NCBI GenBank assembly: GCA_024867545.1
Contig: JANFNE010000058.1
Location: 186,001 to 250,000, forward strand
DNA length: 64,000 nucleotides
Direction of reading: 5' to 3'
From: Phytopythium helicoides
Taxonomy: Eukaryota > Oomycota > Peronosporomycetes > Pythiales > Pythiaceae
Shown here: positions 43,845-52,534 of the stretch, piece by piece
Layout of the letters: every line of letters starts with the position of its first letter
How positions within the stretch are numbered: position 1 is the first letter of the stretch
Made by a program: the position numbers and the translations under genes
Notes under the pieces: model-generated
Told to the model about the DNA's origin: nothing
Seen by the model: the letters and a program-made list of their open reading frames with translations, nothing else
The model's database searches: none

Positions 43845-45107
43845 TCACTCCTCTGGGATGGTGGGCAGCGCGGGCACGCGGCGGCGGCGCTCGGGTCGCT
43901 GGCTGCCGAACTTGGCCTCCTGTTCTTCCAGGCGCTTGATGCGCTTGGCGGCCGACGACAAGTGCACCTTGCGATGGCGTGGGCGTCCGTTCTCGGAGCG
44001 ACGCACGCCGCCGCCGAAGCTGCCACGTGGAAGGCTGAGCAGGTCGAGGCGGCTGCCCGGGTCCGAGTGCCGAGGGTTTGGCTGTGGGCTCATTTGCTGC
44101 TTGGCCGAGTCCCAGTCCGAGATGCTGTGGGGCCGCTGAGCAGAGACGGCCGCTGGCTGAGCGCTGTTGTTGTCGTCGTTCCACGAGCTCGTGCGGCTGC
44201 GGCGCTCATTCGTGTACCGAAGCAGATGTGGCGCGCCGCTGTCGCGAGGGGCCTTGAACAGTCGTCCTTCGAACTCGGCGGGCGAGGCGTGCGCCTGCTG
44301 CAGCGCGTCCTCCAGCATCTGCTCCTGCTGCTGTGCGTGGTCTTCCTCTGGACCGCGCTCCTCCTGGTTGTTGATGTTGTTGTTGTTGTAGTAATAGTCG
44401 CCGTCGTTGCGGTCGACCGAGCTCGAGCGCTCGTGCCGTCGCTTCCAAATGTCCTCGATGACGTCGCTGTTGGTCGGCGCGTCGTACATGGACCGCGAGT
44501 TCTCGTCGCGCGAGTCGGAGTAGCTGAGCCTGTTGAGGCGGCTCGCGAGCGTCGAGGAGCGGATGCTGTTGGGCGTCATGGCGCGCTTGGCCTGGAACGG
44601 CGGGCCGGCGCCCGTCTTGGCCTGCAGCACGTGCTCGTCCTCGCTGGCGTCGCCCATGTTGACGTTTAGGTACGTGTAGCGCATGTCGTTGACCATGAGG
44701 AACTGGTCCATGAGCGGGCGCGTCTGGCAGGTCTCGCGCTCCGAGCAGGCGCGCGCGTGGCGCGCGACGGCGTCCAGGAAGGCGTTGAGCCCCACGCGGC
44801 GCTTCTCGAGCGTCGACTCTTTGAGGTTGCCGAAGAGCCTGCGCGGCGGGAACATCATGAAGCACGTGCGCTTGGCCATGATGGCGCAGTGCGCGCACAT
44901 GTCGCCGCGCTTGGTCGCCGCCTCGAGCTTGAGCTTGAAGGCGCGGAACTCGGAGTAGCGACGGTAGACGGTCCAGTGGAGCCCCGGGGAGCGCGCGTCG
45001 GCGACGCGGATGAGGTACTGCGTGTGCGTGTGCGCGTGCGCGGCCGACGGCTTGGCGACGTGGGCGATCGACGGGTGCAGCGCCGGCGGCGCCTCGCTCA
45101 CGACCAT
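43845..45107 (-). CDS. PX-domain protein
   Basis: A single exon of 421 residues from the first ATG at 45107. The N-terminal PX domain (about residues 15-150) has YLIRVADARSPGLHWTVYRRYSEFRAFKLKLE with the RRYSEF phosphoinositide-binding core, FPPRRLFGNLKESTLEKRR and LNAFLDAVARH. A Cys pair (CAHC) lies in the loop. The remainder is disordered and rich in Ser, Asn and Gln, including YYYNNNNINNQEE, and ends in a basic helix (KRIKRLEEQEAKFG). PX domains bind PI3P and related lipids on endosomes. No second domain such as BAR is visible, so it is not a classical sorting nexin. The frame is open upstream of 45107 but lacks an ATG. Confidence 0.88.
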   Translation of the reverse strand: MVVSEAPPALHPSIAHVAKPSAAHAHTHTQYLIRVADARSPGLHWTVYRRYSEFRAFKLKLEAATKRGDMCAHCAIMAKRTCFMMFPPRRLFGNLKESTLEKRRVGLNAFLDAVARHARACSERETCQTRPLMDQFLMVNDMRYTYLNVNMGDASEDEHVLQAKTGAGPPFQAKRAMTPNSIRSSTLASRLNRLSYSDSRDENSRSMYDAPTNSDVIEDIWKRRHERSSSVDRNDGDYYYNNNNINNQEERGPEEDHAQQQEQMLEDALQQAHASPAEFEGRLFKAPRDSGAPHLLRYTNERRSRTSSWNDDNNSAQPAAVSAQRPHSISDWDSAKQQMSPQPNPRHSDPGSRLDLLSLPRGSFGGGVRRSENGRPRHRKVHLSSAAKRIKRLEEQEAKFGSQRPERRRRVPALPTIPEE

Positions 45108-47650
45108 GCTGCTTCTAGCTGCGATTGCTACGATTGCTGCTGTGCTGTGCCTGCTATCAATAGCCGGTGCTTGCTCTGCGCTCCACCTGGTGCGACGCGG
45201 AATGGGGCAATGCGAACAATCCGACCGACCAACCGACCGACCACGGAGGAGGCAGAGGCGAGCCGAAAATGGAATGAGGGCGAGCGGGCACCGCTTTCCT
45301 GCGCCGCTCTTGCTGTGCGATGGCGCGTACCGGTAGGTTACAGTTCTGAACGGAGGTCTCGCGTGCCCCTCCCCCCCGTCGTGGTTGTTGTGGGCCGGCC
45401 GGTTTTCGCTTTTTGCCCGGCTCTTCCAACAGAGAAATCGACGGGCGTGCCCGGAAAACGGTACATTCGACACCAGCAGGTTTTGGGTTGATACCTGTGA
45501 TATCTAGTATTTTCATGTTAGCGATGATTGAATATGTAGGATAGTGTAATGATTTGTATGTTCTAAAGCCTGCTATCCTTCGTGTATCCTACACGTGTGA
45601 TGCCATTTTTTTCTTCAAGGCGGGATCCCCTGTGGGCGATACAAAGACTGGGCGGGATATGTCGCGAAAGATTATTGACCTCAATATTCCAGTATGTGCC
45701 GCCGAAATGGTACGACATACAATCGTCAAGATGTCGGCTCCAAATCGTCCGAGATGATGCTCCACCATCACGCTTCAAGCAACACGAAAAAGCATATGGG
45801 ATTCACCAGTTTGTGGTGAGGTGGGAACGATCAAAGTAGACGGAATCAACGGTACGCGCATCCAACAGTACAGTACGTACTCAAGATAAGTCGAGTTTGC
45901 TCAGCACGCTCATATATCTGTTCCTTTCGGGTTGCACATCAAAACCCCATGGGAGCGAAGAGCGTGCAGAGTCATCTTCGTGGTATGTAGAGTTCGCTGC
46001 ATCGGTGGTCAACTTGTAGCCCCACTATCACGAATGGAATGCCGTACAGTATTTTCATGTCGTCCACGTACGTGCTTTTCATCTTCTCGAAGAGGTATCT
46101 ACAGCACAAAATATTTTGAAAAAAAAACTCTCCAGGCGAATGCTGCTATGGCGCAAAGCCGACAGTCGAGTGGATGCACAGTCGAGTGGGGCTTTACGGC
46201 TTTGCACTCAGCTCAGCTGCACAAGATCTTGGACGTCATCCACGTATATGCTCTTGATGACGTACCACGCACTATTTTTTTCAAAGAAGAAACGATGCCG
46301 TGCTATGCTCGCTCGTGCTTGGAGGAAAGCGCTTGGTATCCACACGAATGATCGCCGCCTTTTTGCCGGCCACCATCAATATATCTTGGCGACCGCACCG
46401 TTGCCATTGTCTTCACGAAGTAGGTGGCTTGCTAAACTCGCACTCGAACCGAGGTACGAGACATCTTTCCGTAAACAGCTCGGCCAATTGGTTTACCAGA
46501 GTGTCAGCTCTATCATGGTCATTGGAGGACTCGACCGCGCTGACTGCGTGAGGCGTTTCGGCAGCAGATCGTGTGACGACCGCAAAGAGCCCAAGGGGGA
46601 GGCGACGAAGCGGCTGGAGCGTTGCCATACCCGTTTATCTAGGACCCATCGAAGCCGTGCTGGTTCAGCCCAGAACGTTTGTAGTGTCACTGCTCGAGTC
46701 AACGAGAACGCACGAATGCAGTCACACCAAATGTCATCTCATGGAGCCAACCACGTCCAGCGTGTTGCCATGCATGACCACAGTGCCTGAGTATCGAATA
46801 CTACACCCATCGAGCTGATCCAGCAGGTGAAGTTACGAGTGCTTGACTCGAGCTAGTGCAGCCCGCCGATACGGTGAAGCCCATCAGACTTGTGGTCGCG
46901 CAGAAGAAAACCCATGCGCTGTACGCCACCGGCCACGTTGCACCTCGACGTCGTGGTCGTAGAGCTCTCGTCAAGCTTTCGCCAGCGATCCTCATCAAGA
47001 TGGACCACCCAACAAATCCACGCAACCACCAGCGATCCCTACTCCACGATATCGTCGCCAGCAGAAACACTATGTACTTCGAGCTCTGCGCCATTACGCC
47101 TTTAACTGTTGGTGATTGAGATGTTGCTGATGGCGGTAGAGGTCGCAGTGACTTTACTGCAGTGGCGATGAGGTGGGTGTTGTGACGAATGCATTGGTGA
47201 CGCTGTCCCAAAGGTAAAAGCGCTCAATTTCTGGTGGTCAATGTTCAAGGCAAGACTACCCCTTGAAACTGATGCGTTTGCCAATTCATTATCGAGTGTG
47301 TCTGGCTTCTGTACCCAGATAATGTGCCATGCAAACGGTACGTACAGAGAGAAATGTAGGTAAAGTCGTTGAGGTGCCGTTCAAATCAACCCGGAGACAC
47401 TTCTTTGTGGCGAGTCCAACTTGCTTGCTCCACGAGGTCCACCACCACCAGCACGTGGCGAGGGCCAGCACCGCGCTTTGCTTGCAAAGCACACTATGCT
47501 GTGGGACTGCTGGTGGTGCAAGGCAAGTTGAAGCAATCTGGCCAGAGCGACCTTGACATTTTCCCATGGCGCAACTGAATATTGTATCGTAGCGTTTTTG
47601 TTGTCGATCGAACAGCACACCAGCAAACTCGTCCGCTACTTACCTCCACT
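45108..47650. other. 2.5-kb region without a convincing gene
   Basis: The longest gene-poor stretch. Close to 45225 is a short CCGACCGACC-type repeat. Frames at 45932-46351 and 46116-46790 (+) and 46801-47211 and 47289-47618 (-) are full-length but unrecognised. Around 46170 the + strand encodes WGFTALHSAQLHKIL, which looks like part of an ankyrin repeat, but stops and frame changes surround it. This may be decayed coding sequence or an unresolved gene. Confidence 0.4.
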
Positions 47651-49018
47651 TCATTTTTCAGAGGCAGTTGGTGGCGCTGCCGAAGAGCTCGCGTCCGCGG
47701 CGTCCGCGGCAGAGACTTCCGGAATAATTTCTTCGAGCTTCTCGAGTGCGCCAGCCTGCACCTGGTACAGTCGCTTCTCCTCGTCAAAGGCGACGCGGAA
47801 CTCGCTGACGATCTGCAAAAGCAGCTCCTTCTTGATGTTCACGCTCGCGAACACCTGCTCGGCGTCGTAGCCCGCGTCCATGCACGAAATGTAGGCGGCC
47901 GCGTACGCCACCATGAACGGCGGGTGCAGCATGATTATGTCCGTCCGGTACGAGTATTGCACGAGTTGCCTGCCGCGACAAGACACATCGTTAGAAGACA
48001 TTGATTTCGTCAAGGACTTTGCAGGAGTCGACTTGTGTCCGAGCCCGTACCATGCAAACGGGAGACAGTCTTCGTGTATGTCAAACTCGTCCACGAATCT
48101 AGAGGGAAACGCAATCAAACAAAAGGAACACACCGCATCAGATCGGTGCGATGACAGAATCACATGCGCTCGAAACCGACGCACTGCAGCAATGACGGAA
48201 ACGGGTGGTGCAGGATCAGATCGAACTGAAGCGTCTCGACCACGTAAAACTCGCACTCGAGAATGTCCTTCTCCTGGTACGTGTACATGGCCTCGTCCTC
48301 GTCGACACCCGCTGGAGAAACCAAAGAATCTCGTGAGAGACCGACTCCAATCAAGAAAATGCACCAAGCATACCATGGAATACGTACTCGTAGTGTAGTG
48401 ATGCAACACCGAGGCTACTGTCGTGAGCGACAATTGGCTCTCTTCGACCTTGGACGCTAGGAAGAAGACGGTACCGACGACCAGGTGAGGATCAAAATTG
48501 GTAAAGCTCTGGCTGCAGTGGCGCACGAGCAATTAGCCTTCATGCGTGCGATGGCCCCCACACTCGCATCACCTGCAGCGTACATTTGGTAAAAGCGGCG
48601 GTAGAAAATGATGGCCGTGTAGATGATGATCTGCCGCACGCGCAAGCGCGGACCGATTTCCTCGAGCACTTTGCACAACCCACACGCGACCGTCAGACGG
48701 GAGAGGCGCGCCAGACATCGTCAAGGCTGCCACGCACAGGAAATATTCGCGAGGTGGATGCTGTCAATCTCTTCGTCCGTGAGGTGTCGGCGGTCGAGCG
48801 AGTTGCGCTTGCGGAGGTCGCTCTTGGTCACATCCTTCATCCAATAGAGGCTGCCCGACTGCGTCAGTTTCCCGCCGCCTCCAGGCCTCGCAAAAGAAAC
48901 CTAGACAGCGCGGGCACAAAGCGAGTGTCCAGCGCCACCGCAAGCGCGCCTCGTGCGCCGACCGAGAGGCCCGCAGTCCCACGTACTAATGCGTTGAGTG
49001 CCAGAAGTTCATCGCCAT
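47651..49018 (-). CDS. CCNC: Cyclin C (Mediator CDK8-module cyclin)
   Basis: Starts MAMNFWHSTHY at 49018, matching the cyclin C N-terminus (MA.NFW.S.H), and joins by intron to LYWMKDVTKSDLRKRNSLD. Further exons encode LLEEIGPRLRVRQIIIYTAI, FYRRFYQIQSFTNFDPHLVV, GTVFFLASKVEESQLS, ILECEFYVVETLQFDLILHH, DIHEDCLPFAW and YRTDIIMLHPPFMVAYAA. Seven exons join in phase across short introns (donors such as GTACGT, GTACGC and GTACGG). The C-terminal tail after the second cyclin fold is Ala/Ser-rich. Cyclin C partners CDK8 in the Mediator kinase module and regulates Pol II transcription. A 12-bp perfect hairpin lies 50 bp upstream of the ATG. The gene precedes SEC62 on the same strand. Confidence 0.92.
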
Positions 49019-49419
49019 GCTGCAAGCTTTGTGGAATCGGCCAGCAACGAAAGCGAGGGACTCTCCAATTAAGTTCGCCCGTCAAAAGGCGAACTTAATG
49101 GATGCTGTGCTGTCATGCAGCGCGACGCTGCTTGCTGCGAGGTGAGCCTGTCGGAGACTGCTGTAGTCGCAGCAATCTCTGCCGGTGATGAGTGAGCGAG
49201 CTCACGTGATGACCGATGATCATAGGAATGCAGCCGAGATCAGAGATACCCGCTCCGTTCCCGCCGCATGAGATTATCGCTGCCAGCATCCAACATGGCA
49301 GCTTGGAAGCACGACTGGTAAAATACTAATGCCTTTGGTGTATTGGAAGGCTTCGCCGAGCGAGCGACCTAGGGGATAAGAGCCTCAGCGGCACGTCTGC
49401 CCGGCGTCGTCTACGCGTC
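49019..49419. promoter_or_regulatory. Cyclin C 5' region / SEC62 3' region
   Basis: About 400 bp between two minus-strand genes. It contains the hairpin at 49068-49099. Otherwise no gene or motif is seen. Confidence 0.4.
49068..49099. repeat. Perfect 12-bp inverted repeat (hairpin)
   Basis: ATTAAGTTCGCC at 49068-49079 is followed by an 8-base loop and its exact inverted copy GGCGAACTTAAT at 49088-49099. It is 50 bp upstream of the cyclin C ATG, so it is either in the transcript leader or the promoter. Confidence 0.85.
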
Positions 49420-50445
49420 CTACAGGTCCCGGTCGGCATCGTCCTCTTCGTTGTCGTCGCGGGCGTCGTCCAGGTCTTCGTCGTCCTCGTCGTCGGCCTC
49501 CTCGAGGATCTTCTTGAACGCGGCGTCCTCGTCCTCGTCCAGGTCCCCTTCCAGATCCTCATCCTTGAGCAGGTCCGCGAGGTCCGGCACCTTGACCTTG
49601 TCAATGTTGTCCTGGTCCTTCTGGGACATATCGCTCAGCAGCTTGCCGCTGTAAATGTCGTCCGTGAACTGCTTCGTGAGCTCCATGTACTCGTCAAAGT
49701 CCGTCGGCTGGTTCTTGACCCACACGCAGAATGCGGTGAAGGCCAAGATCGCGACGAGGCGGTACACGCGCTCCGAGACGTCGGTGCTGTGGAACGTGTA
49801 GAGCGGGCGGAACGAGTCGGCAACCGACAGGTTGTCGTCGAAAAAGTTGGGCAGGATCCAAAACTCAAAGCCGATCATCCAGAGCACGAAGAAGATAAAG
49901 AGCCGCACGACGATAAACACAGCAATCACGATCAGGAAGGTCACCGACAGGTACCAGAGCGCGACCTTGGCCCACTGCGGCCAGATGGGGAAGCACGTGA
50001 TGACGAGGAAGCCGATGATCAGCAGCGCCGTCATGATGTTGCGGAACGTCTTGGAGCCCTCGTACATCCACGTGTAGTAGCCATCGGGGAGGAACTCGGG
50101 CTTGGGGTTGGGCGTCAGCAGCTTGCGGTTCTTGGCGTCGCGGTTCGAGCGGTGGATGTAGCCGTGCTGCAGCAGCGCATGGCCGACCGAGCGCACGTCG
50201 TCCTTGGTCTTGAGCTCGGGAAAGTACTTCTTGGCAAGCGGGCTCGCCAGCAGGAACGACGCCAGCTTGTCGCCGCGGAAGTACTCGACGCGCTTGCCCA
50301 GCTCGATGGCCTGGCGCACGGGCATGCCCTTGCGGCCGCGCAGAATGTCCGCCAGCTTCTTGATGCCGGCCTCCGACTCCCACGCGCGGTCGCCCGCGGA
50401 CGTCGCCGCGCTCGGCTCTGCTGTTGTAGCTGCTGCGTCCGTCAT
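49420..50445 (-). CDS. SEC62: SEC62, ER protein-translocation subunit
   Basis: A single exon of 341 residues. The N-terminal cytosolic domain (KLADILRGRKGMPVRQAIEL, KRVEYFRGDKLASFLL, VGHALLQHGYIHRSNRD) is the SEC62 signature. It is followed by YYTWMYEGSKTFRNIMTALL leading into the paired membrane helices (about residues 135-205; IIGFLVITCFPIWPQWAKVA and FIVVRLFIFFVLWMIGFEFW). The lumenal loop and cytosolic C-terminus end in a very acidic tail (DEDEDAAFKKILEEADDEDD). SEC62 acts with SEC61/SEC63 in post-translational import into the ER. It is divergent from the hydrolase-like gene (435 bp). Two other ER-lumen genes (canopy-like, GRP94) lie about 6-9 kb away. Confidence 0.97.
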   Translation of the reverse strand: MTDAAATTAEPSAATSAGDRAWESEAGIKKLADILRGRKGMPVRQAIELGKRVEYFRGDKLASFLLASPLAKKYFPELKTKDDVRSVGHALLQHGYIHRSNRDAKNRKLLTPNPKPEFLPDGYYTWMYEGSKTFRNIMTALLIIGFLVITCFPIWPQWAKVALWYLSVTFLIVIAVFIVVRLFIFFVLWMIGFEFWILPNFFDDNLSVADSFRPLYTFHSTDVSERVYRLVAILAFTAFCVWVKNQPTDFDEYMELTKQFTDDIYSGKLLSDMSQKDQDNIDKVKVPDLADLLKDEDLEGDLDEDEDAAFKKILEEADDEDDEDLDDARDDNEEDDADRDL

Positions 50446-50880
50446 TGCTCTGTGGTCTACTGGTACGGGCGGGGATCACGGGCGGGGGAGGCGACACGCG
50501 TGCTTTGCCCTGCGCGATTTCGGATTTGGCGAGCTGGTTTCCGAGGTGTCGCGCTATGTGGTCGCTCGCCGTCACGTCCTCAACGAGCAACCTTCGCGTG
50601 TGAGGGTGAGGGAATCGACCCTCATTGAGCAACGCAGTGACGTGTCGAGCTGTACGCCGAGTTGGAATAGTGCCCTTTGGATCGTATCGAAAGGTTGTCG
50701 CTGCTTCAAATAAGCTGGCTATAGCAACTACTAAAGGCACTAAAGCAAGGGGAAACAGGATGGAAGGTCGCTGCGGTCGCGCGAAGGTTTTCCGAAAGGG
50801 GGAAAACGCGCCAATACGATTCCCAAGTCGCCGCCTTTCTCGTGGCATAGATCTCCCAGGTTTTGACCGCTAAGGCGCTC
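50446..50880. other. Divergent intergenic region, SEC62 / hydrolase-like gene
   Basis: No gene is seen. A CCAAT lies at 50809-50813 without the TTTC extension and without an ER-stress half-site at the right spacing. Confidence 0.4.
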
Positions 50881-52211
50881 ATGAGCGGGGCTCGGCGCTC
50901 GCGCTTCCTCTTCTCGGGGGCTGGCGCCACCGTGCAGCTCCCCCCTGCCTCTGCAGGCGACGGGGGCGATGCAGCCGAGCCGGTCGACGCCTACTTCGTG
51001 TCGCCCGCGGCGCACGCAGGCCGCGTGGTGACGGGCGTCGTGCTGGTGGCCGAGCGCCGCGCGATGGGCCGCGAGCTGTCGGCGGCGTCCACGGCCGGCG
51101 CCGCCGCGCAGTTCGGGCTCACGACCGTCTCGTTCGCTGACAAGCTCGCCGAGCAGGGGTACAAGGTGCTGGTGCTCGACGTGTTCCCCGAGCCATTCCC
51201 GGTGCGGCCGACGCCGTCGCCTGCGGCCATTGCGCGGCTCGAGGAGCAGGCGGACAGCCACCTCGAGCTGCTCACGACGGGCGTAAGCTACCTGAAGCAG
51301 CAGGATGTCCAGCGAGTTGGGCTGCTGGGAGTCGGCGCTGGCGCCGACTTTGCCATCAAGATCGCCATGGAGCGACAGGCGGTCGTGGACTGCGCCGTCG
51401 CGCTCTCTCCGCACGGAGTGCTGCCCTGGACCCCTGCCGCGCCAGTCAGCGATGAGGCTCAAAGCGAGGCGGAAGAATCAAAGGAGGAGAGCGCAGCGGC
51501 CGCGGTTGTCCCGCTTCTGCTGCTCATCGGTGAGAAGACGCCGTATGCAAACTCGGATGCGGTACGGCCTTTGGTGTCTGCTGGGCATGTGCTTATTGTC
51601 GTGTCTAACAGGTGCTTGTTTGCCTCCTACAGTACCAGAAGCTACTGGCGGCTTGCGCTGCGGACCATAACATCGCTGAAGCGCTCAAGGCGTCACTTTT
51701 CGTCAACCAGGGAAGCGGATTCGCATTCTCCAACATCACGGATGAGGATGCTGCGACGCAGGCGATTGCCGAGATCCTCGATTGGCTGGTGCTGCACCTT
51801 CACCGATTCCGGGTCGCGGCATGCACGAGCGACACGGATCCGTGGTGCGTGCCAGGCAGAGCTCTGTTACCACTGACTCTGAAGCTAACTTTGTGTCGTG
51901 ATGCAGGTGGCCGCAAGGACGGAATGGGCCATTTTTCAACCTTGGCGCTAGGAAATGGCACGAGTCACGTGCAGCATGGCTCACTCCGACTCAAAATCGG
52001 TATGCTGGCGTTGTCGGAATCTCCACTTGTCTTGTTGGGTACTGATTGCAGCTTTTCTGTTGCTGCTAGGCCTCCTCGCCCTCCACCGGTCCCGGCGCAT
52101 TTGCTTTTTGATGGGCTCTCGTCTGTGCGACGAACGTTTGAGCTCCCTCAGCGCATGAGGCTCGGCGATGTCATCGAGTTATTTGCAGAGATTTGGGATG
52201 TTCAGCAATAA
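50881..52211 (+). CDS. Dienelactone-hydrolase-like alpha/beta-hydrolase, nucleophile apparently lost
   Basis: ATG at 50881. The fold is that of dienelactone hydrolases: AYFVSPAAHAGRVVTGVVLV, ADKLAEQGYKVLVLDVFPEP and LEEQADSHLELLTTGVSYLK, then QRVGLLGVGAGADFAIKIA, AVALSPHGVLPW and PLLLLIGEKTPYA. The elbow that normally reads GxCxG or GxSxG reads GVGAG, so the catalytic Cys/Ser is replaced by Gly. A 38-bp intron (51574-51611) allows the frame to continue into VCLLQYQKLLAACA and DWLVLHLHRFRV. Later exons encode WWPQGRNGPFFNLGARKWHE, and the protein ends LGDVIELFAEIWDVQQ, a C-terminal extension I do not recognise. It may be a non-catalytic member. Exon joins after 51.57 kb are approximate. Confidence 0.7.
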
Positions 52212-52534
52212 CAGCGCAGTAGTGGACGCTGACGCTCCTCGGCGTGTAATGTGAGTACGGCTGTTCCCTATCGTAACAAAGGATAATCGGAGCTGGGGAA
52301 CAAGCATCCAACAGTCCTTTACCCTGTTTTTCGTCGCATATCTAGACTTCCCATCACCTGCGCTGCAATCCTCCGGATTTTGTCAACATGGCGGGGCCAG
52401 CTATAAATATTCAAGCGGCAACGGCGTCATGCTCGATAAATTTATACGCTTCAACAGCAGAAGGCAAAAAACGACGATCACAACCATCGGGGTCCCCAAG
52501 GTCATCGCTTTGACAAGGATCTCGAGTGTTGAGG
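52212..52534. other. Intergenic region before CFAP58
   Basis: About 320 bp between tandem + genes. An AT-rich run (tataaatattc near 52401) may be the CFAP58 core promoter. No gene is seen. Confidence 0.45.

Noticed and set aside
43755..44669. 304-codon + frame opposite the PX gene
   Set aside because: It is antisense to a gene with a clear PX domain; composition is repetitive (VVVVV, AAAA) and it has no similarity.
45220..45246. CCGACCGACCAACCGACCGACC as a mobile-element terminus
   Set aside because: It is short imperfect simple-sequence repeat with no inverted partner or target duplication nearby.
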